A DNA stretch of 64,000 nucleotides from JAWKOK01 sp963765875. GTDB taxonomy: Bacteria > Chloroflexota > Anaerolineae > Caldilineales > Caldilineaceae. The stretch lies in assembly GCA_963765875.1 (NCBI GenBank), contig CAVXYK010000004.1:62001-126000 (forward strand). Reading direction: 5' to 3'. The position numbers and the translations under genes were made by a program. Positions 37,864-45,415 of the stretch are shown in pieces (within the stretch, counting starts at the first letter, position 1; each line of letters begins with the position of its first letter). Under the pieces are notes generated by a model that did no database searches, had not been told where the DNA came from, and saw nothing but the letters and a program-made list of their open reading frames with translations.

Positions 37864-38950
37864 TCAATCTGACGCTCCGTTTTCCTCAGCCCAGCGCGAA
37901 AGGTCCGCCAGTTCATCCAGTGGTTCCACTGCGGCATAGCGATCCCACATTTCCTTGACGATGGAACCAGCGTCACAGGCTACGCCCTGGTCCGCGAAGT
38001 ATTCGCAGACGCGCTGGATATCGCGCTGAAAGATCTTGTAGGCGTGGGGATTCTCCTTGCTCTCAACCACCTGAGGGAAGTCGATCAACATGACGCCGCC
38101 TTCCCAGTAGAGGATGTTGAAGGCCGACAGATCCCCGTGCACCAGATCATGCTTGAGCAACAGCTCCACATTCGACATCACATCGTCAAAGAGGGTCAAT
38201 GCCTCGCCCTCCGCCAGTTCGACCGATTGCAAGATCGGCGCCGGAAGCTGGTCATCGCCGATGTAGTCCATGAGAATGGCGTTCTCGCCGGCAGCGTACG
38301 GTTTGGGCACCATTGCCCCGGCGCGATAGAGCTTGTCCAGCGTCGTGAACTCGTGCATCAGCCATGACGTATGCGACATCTGTGCGCCGAAGGCAGTGCC
38401 TTTGTCCAGCGCACGCTGTAGACGCACATCTCTCTCCTTGGGCGTCTTGCCGTCCGGCCCGAGAATCCTGCGCCCTTCGCGGTACATCTTGTCGTTGCGC
38501 AGATTGCGGAACATGCGCGGTCGGTAGACTTTGGCAGCCAGATAGTCGACGCCGGTCGATGGATGGGCCACGCAGCGGTAGACGCTGGCCTCCTTGCCGC
38601 CCTTGACCTGCGCCACCACGTCTGTGATCATGGCCTGGTCGTAGAATGTGCGCAAGGAGGCCAGAAGCCACACGGCCTCGAACGCGCCGGCCTGTAGGTG
38701 ATCTCAAAGCCCGCCTCCAGCCCTTCAGCCACATCGGTCAGATCGGCAACCGACTCTTTGTCCGAGGCTCTGGCCTTGGGATTGCGCGGCGTACGCACGC
38801 TTTCACCCAATTCGAAATCGGGGTCATACATGGCAGCGTAGACTTCAAGCGGATCGGGTTCATAGTCGAATTGCGAAGGGTCCGGTTGAGATTGGCTGGA
38901 TTGTGATGAGTTATATTGGTTAAGACTCACTAGATTATTTTCCTCGATCA
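37864..38950 (-). CDS. RIO-family serine/threonine protein kinase, frame-broken
   Basis: An N-terminal acidic, Gln/Ser-rich segment (MIEENNLVSLNQY...) runs to a frame break near 38690. The kinase domain follows: VKGGKEASVYRCV (nucleotide loop), YLAAKVYRP (catalytic Lys), LVHGDLSAFNILYW (catalytic Asp and metal Asn) and VMLIDFPQVVESKENPHAY. This fits the RIO1 group, which is universal in archaea and eukaryotes but patchy in bacteria. The substrate is unknown. The joined protein is about 360 aa. No ribosome-binding site is seen at the chosen ATG, and a start further in is possible. Confidence 0.83.
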
Positions 38951-39116
38951 TTGATCGGTAGATGGTTCGATGGTCGGAACAAAAAAACGCTACAGAGTTT
39001 CCATCCTCCGCAGCGTCCCTGTCCTGACCCGAATCGGCCATCCGAGTCGTCCGACCATGAAATACGCTAGGCGTCTACCGGTCGGTTCGTCAATGATGGC
39101 GAATTTGTAGAGATCA

Positions 39117-39148
39117 AAAAAGCCGCGGCGCTGAGTACGTCCACGGCC
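39117..39148 (-). terminator. Rho-independent terminator of the 32-aa small gene
   Basis: On the minus strand GCCGTGG (39148-39142) pairs with CCGCGGC (39129-39123), with one G-U, followed by TTTTTT (39122-39117). It lies 36 nt after the small-gene stop. Confidence 0.65.
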
Positions 39149-39183
39149 TACAACAACCTGAGTTCCTGCTAGATCGCTCTAGC

Positions 39184-39282
39184 TCAGAAACCAGCCACCT
39201 GGGTAACAACCGTCAGATGGATATTGAAAGGCAGGCGCACTTCAGCAAGTGTCGCTTCGTACTTCTTCACTTGGGCTGACAT
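39184..39282 (-). CDS. Small protein of 32 aa, unknown function
   Basis: An ATG frame (MSAQVKKYEATLAEVRL... ending TVVTQVAGF) preceded by AAGGAGG at a 7-nt spacing. The unit is complete: promoter TTTACA-17-TAAACT (39399-39371), strong ribosome-binding site, stop, then a U-tract terminator at 39117-39148. The N-terminal half is charged and the C-terminal half hydrophobic with a beta-like pattern. It could be a regulatory small protein or a peptide precursor; no modifying enzyme gene is adjacent. It is unlike any peptide family recalled. Confidence 0.5.
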   Translation of the reverse strand: MSAQVKKYEATLAEVRLPFNIHLTVVTQVAGF

Positions 39283-39370
39283 TCAACGCCTCCTTCCTGA
39301 TTCTGCATGGATGGCCCTGCGTGGGGTTCAACAGGCATCCTCAAAGATATCTAAATTCGACTACCGGCGT

Positions 39371-39399
39371 AGTTTAGCATAGACAGTTTTGGATGTAAA
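39371..39399 (-). promoter_or_regulatory. Sigma-70-type promoter of the 32-aa small gene
   Basis: On the minus strand TTTACA (39399-39394), a 17-bp spacer, then TAAACT (39376-39371). The leader would be about 85 nt. Confidence 0.5.
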
Positions 39400-39538
39400 A
39401 TTGCTTTCGCGTGTCGCCGGTCACGATGGTCCTGGCCCTTGCTTCAGCTGAACGTGGCTATACAGCGCTGGGGCCTGAAGACCGCGGAGCAGGCGAATGT
39501 GGCGAAAAATACCAATTGCTGGGCCAAGGACCATGGTT

Positions 39539-39603
39539 CGTAGGGCGCGACCCTTGTGGTCGCCCGTTGTCTAGAGCGGACGGGGGCAAGCCCCGTCCCT
39601 ACG
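39539..39603. repeat. Dispersed REP-like hairpin
   Basis: CGTAGGG...CCCTACG arms enclose two sub-hairpins, GGCGCGACCCTTGTGGTCGC and GGACGGGGGCAAGCCCCGTCC-type (19-21 nt). Non-coding; upstream of the metallophosphoesterase. Confidence 0.55.
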
Positions 39604-39676
39604 AGATCATGGTTGACGCACCCGCGGTCTATGGAATCGGTACGCGAATCGTAATGCTGGAACCAAGAAGTCACGC

Positions 39677-40687
39677 ATGACAGAAACACAAATGTACGGG
39701 CGGGAGAGCACAGGGCTCGATGCTGTTGACTACCGCAAATTGAGCAAGCGCCTGGGGCAGCCAAATCTATCCAAGCGCTTGAACCGCCAGTCTGAGATGA
39801 CGGCGAAAAACCGATCCCAGCGGCAGCACATGGTTGGCTTCAGAGGCGGAGAGTGGAAACAGACGATGATGGGGTATGGGTTGCGAGCAGTCGGCCTCTA
39901 TGGTCGGGGGTATCGCAACTTTCAGGATATCCAGATTCGCCGGAATGTGGTGAAATTCGCAAAGCTGCCACAGGCTTTCGATGGATATCGAATTCTGCAC
40001 ATCAGCGATCTGCATATCGACCTCGATCCAGTGCTAACCGACATTATTATCGAGCGACTGGCCGGCGTCGAGTACGATCTCTGCGTGATCACCGGCGACT
40101 TTCGCTCCGACACGACTGGCCCATCCGACAGGGCCATCGGCGAGACGATGCAAGTAACCGAACGGATAGATACCCCGGTCTACGCCACCCTGGGCAACCA
40201 TGATTTCATCGAGACTGTGCCACCGTTAGAGCAAGCCGGCATCCAGTTCCTGCTCAACGAAACCGTCGCCATCACGCGTGAGGGGCAGAGCCTCTACCTC
40301 TCCGGCATCGACGATTCACACACCTACAAGACTGACGACTTGCCACGTGCCGGCCTTGCCGTGCCGGCCGGTGCGCCCTCGGTCCTACTCTCGCACACGC
40401 CCGACGTCTATCGGGCCGCCGCCGCCTACGACTACGATCTCATGCTCTGTGGCCACACCCACGCCGGTCAGATCTGTTTGCCGGGTGCAATTGCCGTACA
40501 GAGAAACTCATATGTTCCTCGCAATTTGCTGCAAGGGGCGTGGCAACATCGCGGCATGGCCGGCTACACCTCGTCCGGCACCGGTTCAACCGGCGTGCCC
40601 ATCCGCTTTTTCTGTCCGCCGGAGATGACGGTGCATGTGCTTCAGAATGCCGGCGTCAGTAGAAGCCAGCCCACCCGGAACGAGTAG
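39677..40687 (+). CDS. Metallophosphoesterase (YkuE-like)
   Basis: A 336-aa protein with all calcineurin-like metal motifs: ILHISDLHIDLD, VITGDFRSD, TLGNHDF, LLSHTPDVY and LMLCGHTHAGQICLPG. Related proteins hydrolyse phosphate esters, including UDP-diacylglucosamine in some cases, and are often membrane-associated. The first ~85 residues precede the domain, and no good ribosome-binding site precedes 39677, so translation may begin at a later Met (for example the one before TAKNRS). No signal peptide is evident. Confidence 0.85.
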   Translation: MTETQMYGRESTGLDAVDYRKLSKRLGQPNLSKRLNRQSEMTAKNRSQRQHMVGFRGGEWKQTMMGYGLRAVGLYGRGYRNFQDIQIRRNVVKFAKLPQAFDGYRILHISDLHIDLDPVLTDIIIERLAGVEYDLCVITGDFRSDTTGPSDRAIGETMQVTERIDTPVYATLGNHDFIETVPPLEQAGIQFLLNETVAITREGQSLYLSGIDDSHTYKTDDLPRAGLAVPAGAPSVLLSHTPDVYRAAAAYDYDLMLCGHTHAGQICLPGAIAVQRNSYVPRNLLQGAWQHRGMAGYTSSGTGSTGVPIRFFCPPEMTVHVLQNAGVSRSQPTRNE

Positions 40688-40726
40688 TACACAACGGCGC
40701 TGAGATCAGAATGGTAAAGATCTTAC

Positions 40727-40755
40727 TTGACACGGGCATTTTTCTGTGAGATACT
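40727..40755 (+). promoter_or_regulatory. Strong sigma-70 promoter of a small transcript
   Basis: Perfect TTGACA (40727-40732), 17-bp spacer, GATACT (40750-40755). Predicted transcription starts near 40762, about 100 nt before the 18-codon frame. Confidence 0.7.
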
Positions 40756-40862
40756 CGGCTCAGCTAGGCAAAACAGCACGGTTGTTCTGTACTAATAGTG
40801 CAATACCAGCCTCTGATGCCCAGCCTGAAACTGCTATCCTATAATGAAAGGAGGTGATGCGA

Positions 40863-40919
40863 ATGGATCATAGTACTAGTATCCGTCCGGTAGCGTCACC
40901 TCAAGAGATTCTTCTCTAG
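40863..40919 (+). CDS. 18-aa small peptide with perfect extended Shine-Dalgarno
   Basis: The frame MDHSTSIRPVASPQEILL is preceded by AAAGGAGGTGAT (40847-40858), a perfect 12-nt complement to the 16S rRNA 3' end. Its codons 8-12 form the left arm of a perfect 13-bp hairpin (GTCCGGTAGCGTC, 40885-40897 with 40920-40932), and the right arm begins one base after the stop. A promoter lies upstream and a strong terminator downstream, so this is a self-contained ~220-nt transcript. The layout resembles a leader-peptide attenuator, but no same-strand gene follows for more than 3 kb. Function unknown. Confidence 0.5.
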   Translation: MDHSTSIRPVASPQEILL

Positions 40920-40941
40920 GACGCTACCGGACACAGAGACG

Positions 40942-40980
40942 GAAGAGCCCTTGTTGCTTCGGCAACAAGGGCTCTTCTAA
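40942..40980 (+). terminator. UUCG-capped 16-bp terminator hairpin
   Basis: GAAGAGCCCTTGTTGC (40942-40957), loop TTCG, perfect complement at 40962-40977, then TAATTT. Very stable; the U-tract is weak. Confidence 0.75.
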
Positions 40981-41000
40981 TTTCAGCTGTCCATCTACAA

Positions 41001-41029
41001 TAGAAAACGCTCACCGATATCGGTGAGCG
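41001..41029 (-). terminator. Terminator of the tRNA cluster
   Basis: A perfect 22-bp palindrome CGCTCACCGAT/ATCGGTGAGCG (41008-41029), followed on the minus strand by TTTTCTA. It is just downstream of tRNA-His. Confidence 0.75.
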
Positions 41030-41044
41030 CAATTATTGAATAGG

Positions 41045-41117
41045 GGCGCCCAGTGGGGCTCGAACCCACAACCTCTTGATCCACAATCAAGTGCTCTGCC
41101 ATTGAGCTATGGGCGCC
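41045..41117 (-). tRNA. tRNA-His (GTG)
   Basis: Cloverleaf complete. The anticodon stem-loop is CTTGATTGTGGATCAAG, with T-arm GTGGGTTCGAGCCCCAC. The extra 5' G (G-1) opposite C73, the histidine identity element, is encoded. No CCA is encoded. It is the last gene of a six-tRNA leftward array. Confidence 0.95.
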
Positions 41118-41193
41118 ATACTGTCTGCAATCAAGCAGATATTGGCTTCAAGTAGAGATCCCGCACAAACAATTGGACCCTACTCAAAAAAGA

Positions 41194-41264
<71 letters not shown>

Positions 41265-41274
41265 ACAATAATGG

Positions 41275-41339
41275 TCAATGATCGGGATCAATCCATTGAC
41301 TACTGACAATTGAGTGTTCACAATTGTCAATTACAAAGG
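41275..41339. repeat. ATTGTCAATT-rich spacer between tRNAs
   Basis: Contains TTGACTACTGACAATTGAGT and CACAATTGTCAATT. The same words recur in the spacer at 41690-41804. Confidence 0.6.
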
Positions 41340-41412
41340 TGCCGAGGCCCAGACTTGAACTGGGGACACCTGCATTTTCAGTGCAGTGCTCTACCAACTG
41401 AGCTACCTCGGC
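41340..41412 (-). tRNA. tRNA-Phe (GAA)
   Basis: Acceptor GCCGAGG/CCTCGGC, discriminator A, anticodon arm CTGCACTGAAAATGCAG, T-arm CCCAGTTCAAGTCTGGG. All arms pair. Confidence 0.95.
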
Positions 41413-41439
41413 AAAAAGGCCGACCCAATGGCCGGCCCC

Positions 41440-41513
<74 letters not shown>

Positions 41514-41607
41514 ATGAACGTTGTTAATCTTAGCCGAATCTGACGATTCTGGCAAATCTCACACCTTCTGTATTGCTTCACAATTGTTTCTTGTCTGCAA
41601 GCGATAC

Positions 41608-41683
<76 letters not shown>

Positions 41684-41689
41684 GAATAA

Positions 41690-41804
41690 TTGTCAATGGT
41701 GAATTGTTAATGATCAATTGTCAATGAAAAACTTCGTCATCGAACACTTGGTCTTCAACAACATTTACAATTGTCAATTGAACGTTGACCATTGTCAATT
41801 GATC
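41690..41804. repeat. ATTGTCAATT-rich spacer between tRNAs
   Basis: Repeated words TTGTCAATGGTGAATTG, GATCAATTGTCAATG, ACAATTGTCAATTGAACG and CCATTGTCAATTGAT. No gene. Similar to the spacer at 41275-41339. Confidence 0.65.
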
Positions 41805-41892
<88 letters not shown>

Positions 41893-41975
41893 AAGTACAT
41901 GGCTCGGCATGGACAGTCCCCCAAAACCGGCACATCTTCAAATATTGTAGCGGAAACCCTGCAAATGAGCAAATT

Positions 41976-42437
41976 GTTGGGAGGAAATCATACCCCCGAT
42001 TCTGTCAGCCAAAGGCTGTGCCGTCATCTATCTCAGCGACCTTGCGGCCACATGGCAGTTCATGGCTCCCAGGGTGTTACCCCGGCTCACCTTCACCGCT
42101 GCGACGAGATCTCACCGTCTCTCTCTTGCAATGTCTCCATCGCAAAATGTCAACGGGCGAAACCCACTCGCCTTGCTCCCAGTTGCACGCTCGCCTAGCC
42201 GGTTGCATTGCTGAAACCGCTGGTGGGCTCTTACCCCACCCTTTCACCCCTCACCGACCCCGGAGGGTAGGCGGGTATACTTTCTGTTGCGGTTGTAGTC
42301 AGTTGCCCGTTACCGGACAACCGCCCTCACTTACGGTTTCGTGAGGCAACCTTTCCAGTTCGAAAACCGGATGGAAGTCGGGAAGTTCCTCTAGCGATCC
42401 AGTTGGATCCCCAGCGACGGCGATTCCCTCCCAAGTC
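41976..42437 (-). ncRNA. rnpB: RNase P RNA
   Basis: The catalytic RNA of RNase P, which trims tRNA 5' ends. On the minus strand it has a P1 5' strand TTGGGAGGGAATC and its partner GATTTCCTCCCAAC at the 3' end. Between them are a CR-I-like GAGGAACTTCCCGACTTC, the highly conserved GGGGTAAGAGCCCACCAGCG and the CR-V-like GACAGAATCGGGGGTATG. About 460 nt, long for the class, so peripheral helices may be extended. It lies directly upstream of the tRNA array and reads in the same direction. Ends are estimated from P1 pairing. Confidence 0.88.
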
Positions 42438-42616
42438 AGGTTTGGTTCGCTGTAGCCTGTGACCACCGCCAACCAAAGCCAACCTCATTTGCAACTTTTT
42501 ATCTTAGCAGCGAGACTTCGAAAAGTCAAAGGTTACGCACACACAACCCATTCATAATCTCATGTCGAGTGGCGTGATACTTCATCCCCAACGGTTGGTC
42601 GCAACAAGCGCTTCGC

Positions 42617-43105
42617 TCAGCTATCGCTTTGCAGCGTATCAGGAGCCGAGAGATCCAGTTCGGGCTGCCGCGGACCCTCCACCCAGACTTGCCCGTCAGA
42701 CCAGTTCTCCTGTTTCCAGATCGGCACAACGGCCTTTAGGCGCTCGATGGCGTAGCGGCACGCCTCAAAACAGCCATCGCCACGGTGAGGTGTTGCGACA
42801 CCGATCACCACGCTCGGTTCGCCGACCTCAACCCGACCAGTGCGATGGATAATACTGACGGCCTTCACCTTGGGCCATTTTTCCTGGATCTCAGCCCCAA
42901 TGGTTGCCAACATCTGCTCAGCCATCTCAGGATAGGCTTCGTACTCCAGGAAGTCTGTGCCGCGCTGTCCGTCATCTGTATCGGTCGACCCGCGAACCAT
43001 GCCGCCAAACGTGACGACAGCCCCACAGTCGGGGCGGGTCACCCGTGCACCCACATCATCCAACGACAACGGTGCGTTCGTAATCTCAAAAAGTTTTTTC
43101 GTCAT
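42617..43105 (-). CDS. moaE: Molybdopterin synthase catalytic subunit MoaE
   Basis: A 162-aa MoaE. It has LSLDDVGARVTRPDCGAVVT, FGGMVRGSTDTDD, YEAYPEMAEQMLATIGAEIQ, SIIHRTGRVEVGEPSVVIGV, ATPHRGDGCFEACRYAIERL and PIWKQENW, with the active-site lysine in VPIWKQE. With MoaD it inserts the dithiolene sulfurs into precursor Z. It is last in a leftward molybdenum cofactor cluster; moaD is 180 nt upstream, separated by a repeat hairpin. Confidence 0.93.
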   Translation of the reverse strand: MTKKLFEITNAPLSLDDVGARVTRPDCGAVVTFGGMVRGSTDTDDGQRGTDFLEYEAYPEMAEQMLATIGAEIQEKWPKVKAVSIIHRTGRVEVGEPSVVIGVATPHRGDGCFEACRYAIERLKAVVPIWKQENWSDGQVWVEGPRQPELDLSAPDTLQSDS

Positions 43106-43181
43106 GGGTTTCTCATCAACTAGTTGATATCGCCGTTGTGCTTGCCGATCAGTCTAAACTGAAAGCAGAACGGGATCATGG

Positions 43182-43277
43182 GTTTTGTAGGTCACGCTTG
43201 CAGCGTGACAAGGTACGCGTGCCAGACGGATCCAGAGGTCACTAAACTCGTCCGACTGCAAGTCGGACCTACAAAAC
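43182..43277. repeat. REP-like hairpin between moaD and moaE
   Basis: GTTTTGTAGGTC (43182-43193) pairs with GACCTACAAAAC (43266-43277). Each arm is extended by its own small hairpin (CACGCTTGCAGCGTG, GTCCGACTGCAAGTCGGAC). Confidence 0.6.
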
Positions 43278-43285
43278 TCATGTTT

Positions 43286-43567
43286 TCATAGTGTCATCAG
43301 TTTAGCTTTCCGTCGGCAATTCGATCCGCCCGAAACCGGCGGGAAGATCGCGACTTCATCGCCGTCAGTCAACACCGTGTCCGGCTGGGCATACTGCTGA
43401 TTGACAGCCGCATAGACCGGACGTTTCGAGAGGTCGAAATCGGGTTGTTGGGCGGCCAAGGCAGCAAAGAGCATGAACACAGTCGCTCCGTCGTCAAGTT
43501 GGATCGCTTTGTCTCTCCACCCTGCCTGCTGACGAATGGTGGCAAACAATCGAACGGTCACGTTCAT
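43286..43567 (-). CDS. moaD: Molybdopterin synthase sulfur carrier subunit MoaD, with C-terminal tail
   Basis: A 93-aa ubiquitin-like protein: VTVRLFATIRQQAGW, VYAAVNQQYAQPDTVLTDGD and EVAIFPPVSGG. MoaD normally ends exactly at this Gly-Gly, where sulfur is loaded as thiocarboxylate; here 12 more residues follow (SNCRRKAKLMTL). Either a protease removes the tail or an error has hidden the stop. The ATG at 43567 is chosen (GAGGG upstream) over a TTG one codon earlier. moaC lies 43 nt upstream. Confidence 0.85.
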   Translation of the reverse strand: MNVTVRLFATIRQQAGWRDKAIQLDDGATVFMLFAALAAQQPDFDLSKRPVYAAVNQQYAQPDTVLTDGDEVAIFPPVSGGSNCRRKAKLMTL

Positions 43568-43609
43568 CAAATCAATCCCTCGTATCCTGTACGTTTGTCT
43601 TCACTCTCG

Positions 43610-44104
43610 TCAGTTTTCCCCGTCGTCGGTTCGCTGCCAGGTTCCCGATTTGCCGCCGAGTTTCTCGACAAGCTTGATCTCGCCAATGACCATCGTCTTC
43701 TCGAGGGCTTTGGCCATGTCGTAGATGGTTAAGGCAGCAACGCTGACCGCGGTCAACGCCTCCATTTCGACGCCGGTCTGTCCTTTGCAGCGCACAGTCG
43801 CGGTGATCAACACCCGGCTCCCGGCCTCGTCAATCTCAAAATCCACGACGACTTTGCTCAACAGCAGCGTATGACAGAGCGGGATCAGCTCAGGTGTGCG
43901 CTTGGCCGCCATAATGCCGGCGATGCGGGCCGCGGCCAACACGTCTCCCTTGGGCACTTCGCCGTCGTGGATGGCTGCCAGCGTGGTTGGCAACATACGC
44001 ACTTCGCCGACAGCGACAGCCTGGCGGCTCGTCACATCTTTGCCGCTGACATCGACCATGGCTGCATGGCCGCGTTCGTCAAGATGGGTCAATTGATCAG
44101 ACAT
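43610..44104 (-). CDS. moaC: Cyclic pyranopterin monophosphate synthase MoaC
   Basis: A 164-aa MoaC, standard length: LTHLDERGHAAMVDVSGKDV, TSRQAVAVGEVRM, AGIMAAKRTPELIPLCHTLL, VRCKGQTGVEMEALTAVSVA and TIYDMAKALEKTMVIGEIKL. It makes cyclic pyranopterin monophosphate after MoaA. No moaA is in the window. The ATG at 44104 has TAGGAG upstream; a TTG at 44119 overlaps moeA. Confidence 0.95.
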   Translation of the reverse strand: MSDQLTHLDERGHAAMVDVSGKDVTSRQAVAVGEVRMLPTTLAAIHDGEVPKGDVLAAARIAGIMAAKRTPELIPLCHTLLLSKVVVDFEIDEAGSRVLITATVRCKGQTGVEMEALTAVSVAALTIYDMAKALEKTMVIGEIKLVEKLGGKSGTWQRTDDGEN

Positions 44105-44115
44105 TGGTCTCCTAC

Positions 44116-45393
44116 TCAATTGGGCTGCAGATCGCCGATCATGAGCGCCGGCACTGACTCGCCGGCCGCCAACACGCCCTCGCCCTGGGGAAGCTCCAAC
44201 AACACATTGGCGGTGCGCATGGAAAGCAGCCGGCTGCTGGCCTGGCTGCCCGTGCTCAAGGCAACGAATCCGCCCTGTCCACCGTTTTGGCTGTTATCCC
44301 AACTCAAATGCGCTCGATGATATTCGGGACGTTCCGGATCAAGCGGCAGTGGCTGGCTTAGGAACGCTTGCACACGCGTCAGGTGCGGGTCCGGCCAACC
44401 GGCCATTTTGCGCATGGCAGGGACGGCCATCAGATGAAAAGTCACCAAACTGCTGACTGGGTTGCCCGGCAGCCCGAAGATGAGTTTGGTCTCACCATTC
44501 ACCAAGGCCGTGGCAAAGGTCAGCGGCTTGCCCGGTTTCATGCGGATGCGTCCGAAGTGGACCGTGCCGGCGTGTTCCAGAAGCGGCTTGATCAGATCGA
44601 GGTCGCCCATGGAGACGCCCCCCGAAGTCAGCAGAATATCGGCCTCAGCCAAGCCCCGCTCAACTGCCCGCTCCAATGCAGACTGACTATCGCCGGCAAT
44701 GCCCAGGTCGAGCGGCAGCGCCCCTTCGGCGGAGACCGCGGCGGCCAAAGTGTAGCGATTGCTGTCACGGATCTGACCGGGGCCGGGCGTCCCATCGGGC
44801 TCAACCAATTCATCACCCGTGGAGAGAATGGCCACGCGTGGACGTCGATGGACGCCGACCTTCGTTTCGCCGATGGTCGCCAACAGGCCGATCTCGGCCG
44901 GGCCCAGCCGATCGCCGGCGGCCAGCACCTGGTCGCCCTTGCTCACGTCGATGCCCACACGGCGGACATCCGTGCCGGGGGTCACCTGCGCATGGATGTG
45001 TACGCGCGACAATTCATCCTGCCGCCCCTCTACATCAGCCACCGCTTCGGTCTCTTCGACCATGACCACGGCATCAGCGCCCGGCGGCACCGGAGCGCCG
45101 GTGGTAATGTACGCGACCGTACCAGCCGTCAGGGCAAAATCAGGCAATCGCCCGGCCGTCGCCTCGCCGACGACGGGATATACGCCAGGGCCGTCGGCCG
45201 CGATCACGGCAAAGCCATCTTTGATCGAGGCGGGAAAGGGAGGCAACGGTTCGCCGGCGAACAGATCGTTTGCCAGGATGCGATCCTGGGCTTCAAGCAG
45301 CGGAACGACCTCAACAGGCAAGGGCATCGCCTGCTCTAGTACGGTCGCCAACGCATCGACCACCGGCAACATTGGATAGGATGATTCAGGCAT
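44116..45393 (-). CDS. moeA: Molybdopterin molybdenumtransferase MoeA
   Basis: A 425-aa MoeA. Motifs are LPPFPASIKDGFAVIAADGP, YITTGAPVPPGADAVVMVEE, PRVAILSTGDELVEPDGTPG, GQIRDSNRYTLAAAV, TSGGVSMGDLDLIKPLLEHA, GRIRMKPGKPLTFA and FGLPGNPVSSLVTFHL. It inserts molybdate into adenylylated molybdopterin. The ATG at 45393 (MPESSYPML) suits the family better than the start at 45450, which overlaps the next gene's coding end. The downstream moaC start is close, giving one transcription unit. Confidence 0.93.
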   Translation of the reverse strand: MPESSYPMLPVVDALATVLEQAMPLPVEVVPLLEAQDRILANDLFAGEPLPPFPASIKDGFAVIAADGPGVYPVVGEATAGRLPDFALTAGTVAYITTGAPVPPGADAVVMVEETEAVADVEGRQDELSRVHIHAQVTPGTDVRRVGIDVSKGDQVLAAGDRLGPAEIGLLATIGETKVGVHRRPRVAILSTGDELVEPDGTPGPGQIRDSNRYTLAAAVSAEGALPLDLGIAGDSQSALERAVERGLAEADILLTSGGVSMGDLDLIKPLLEHAGTVHFGRIRMKPGKPLTFATALVNGETKLIFGLPGNPVSSLVTFHLMAVPAMRKMAGWPDPHLTRVQAFLSQPLPLDPERPEYHRAHLSWDNSQNGGQGGFVALSTGSQASSRLLSMRTANVLLELPQGEGVLAAGESVPALMIGDLQPN

Positions 45394-45415
45394 ATTGGTT
45401 CTTTCAGGGTCCAAC

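Noticed and set aside
39411..39680. 89-codon rightward frame
   Set aside because: Runs through a REP-like hairpin and reads repeat-derived peptide; no ribosome-binding site.
40847..40858. Possible 16S rRNA 3' end, because AAAGGAGGTGAT is its complement
   Set aside because: Flanking bases do not match 16S rRNA and the stretch is correctly placed as a ribosome-binding site for the 18-codon frame.
44368..45339. 323-codon rightward frame
   Set aside because: Shadow of moeA.
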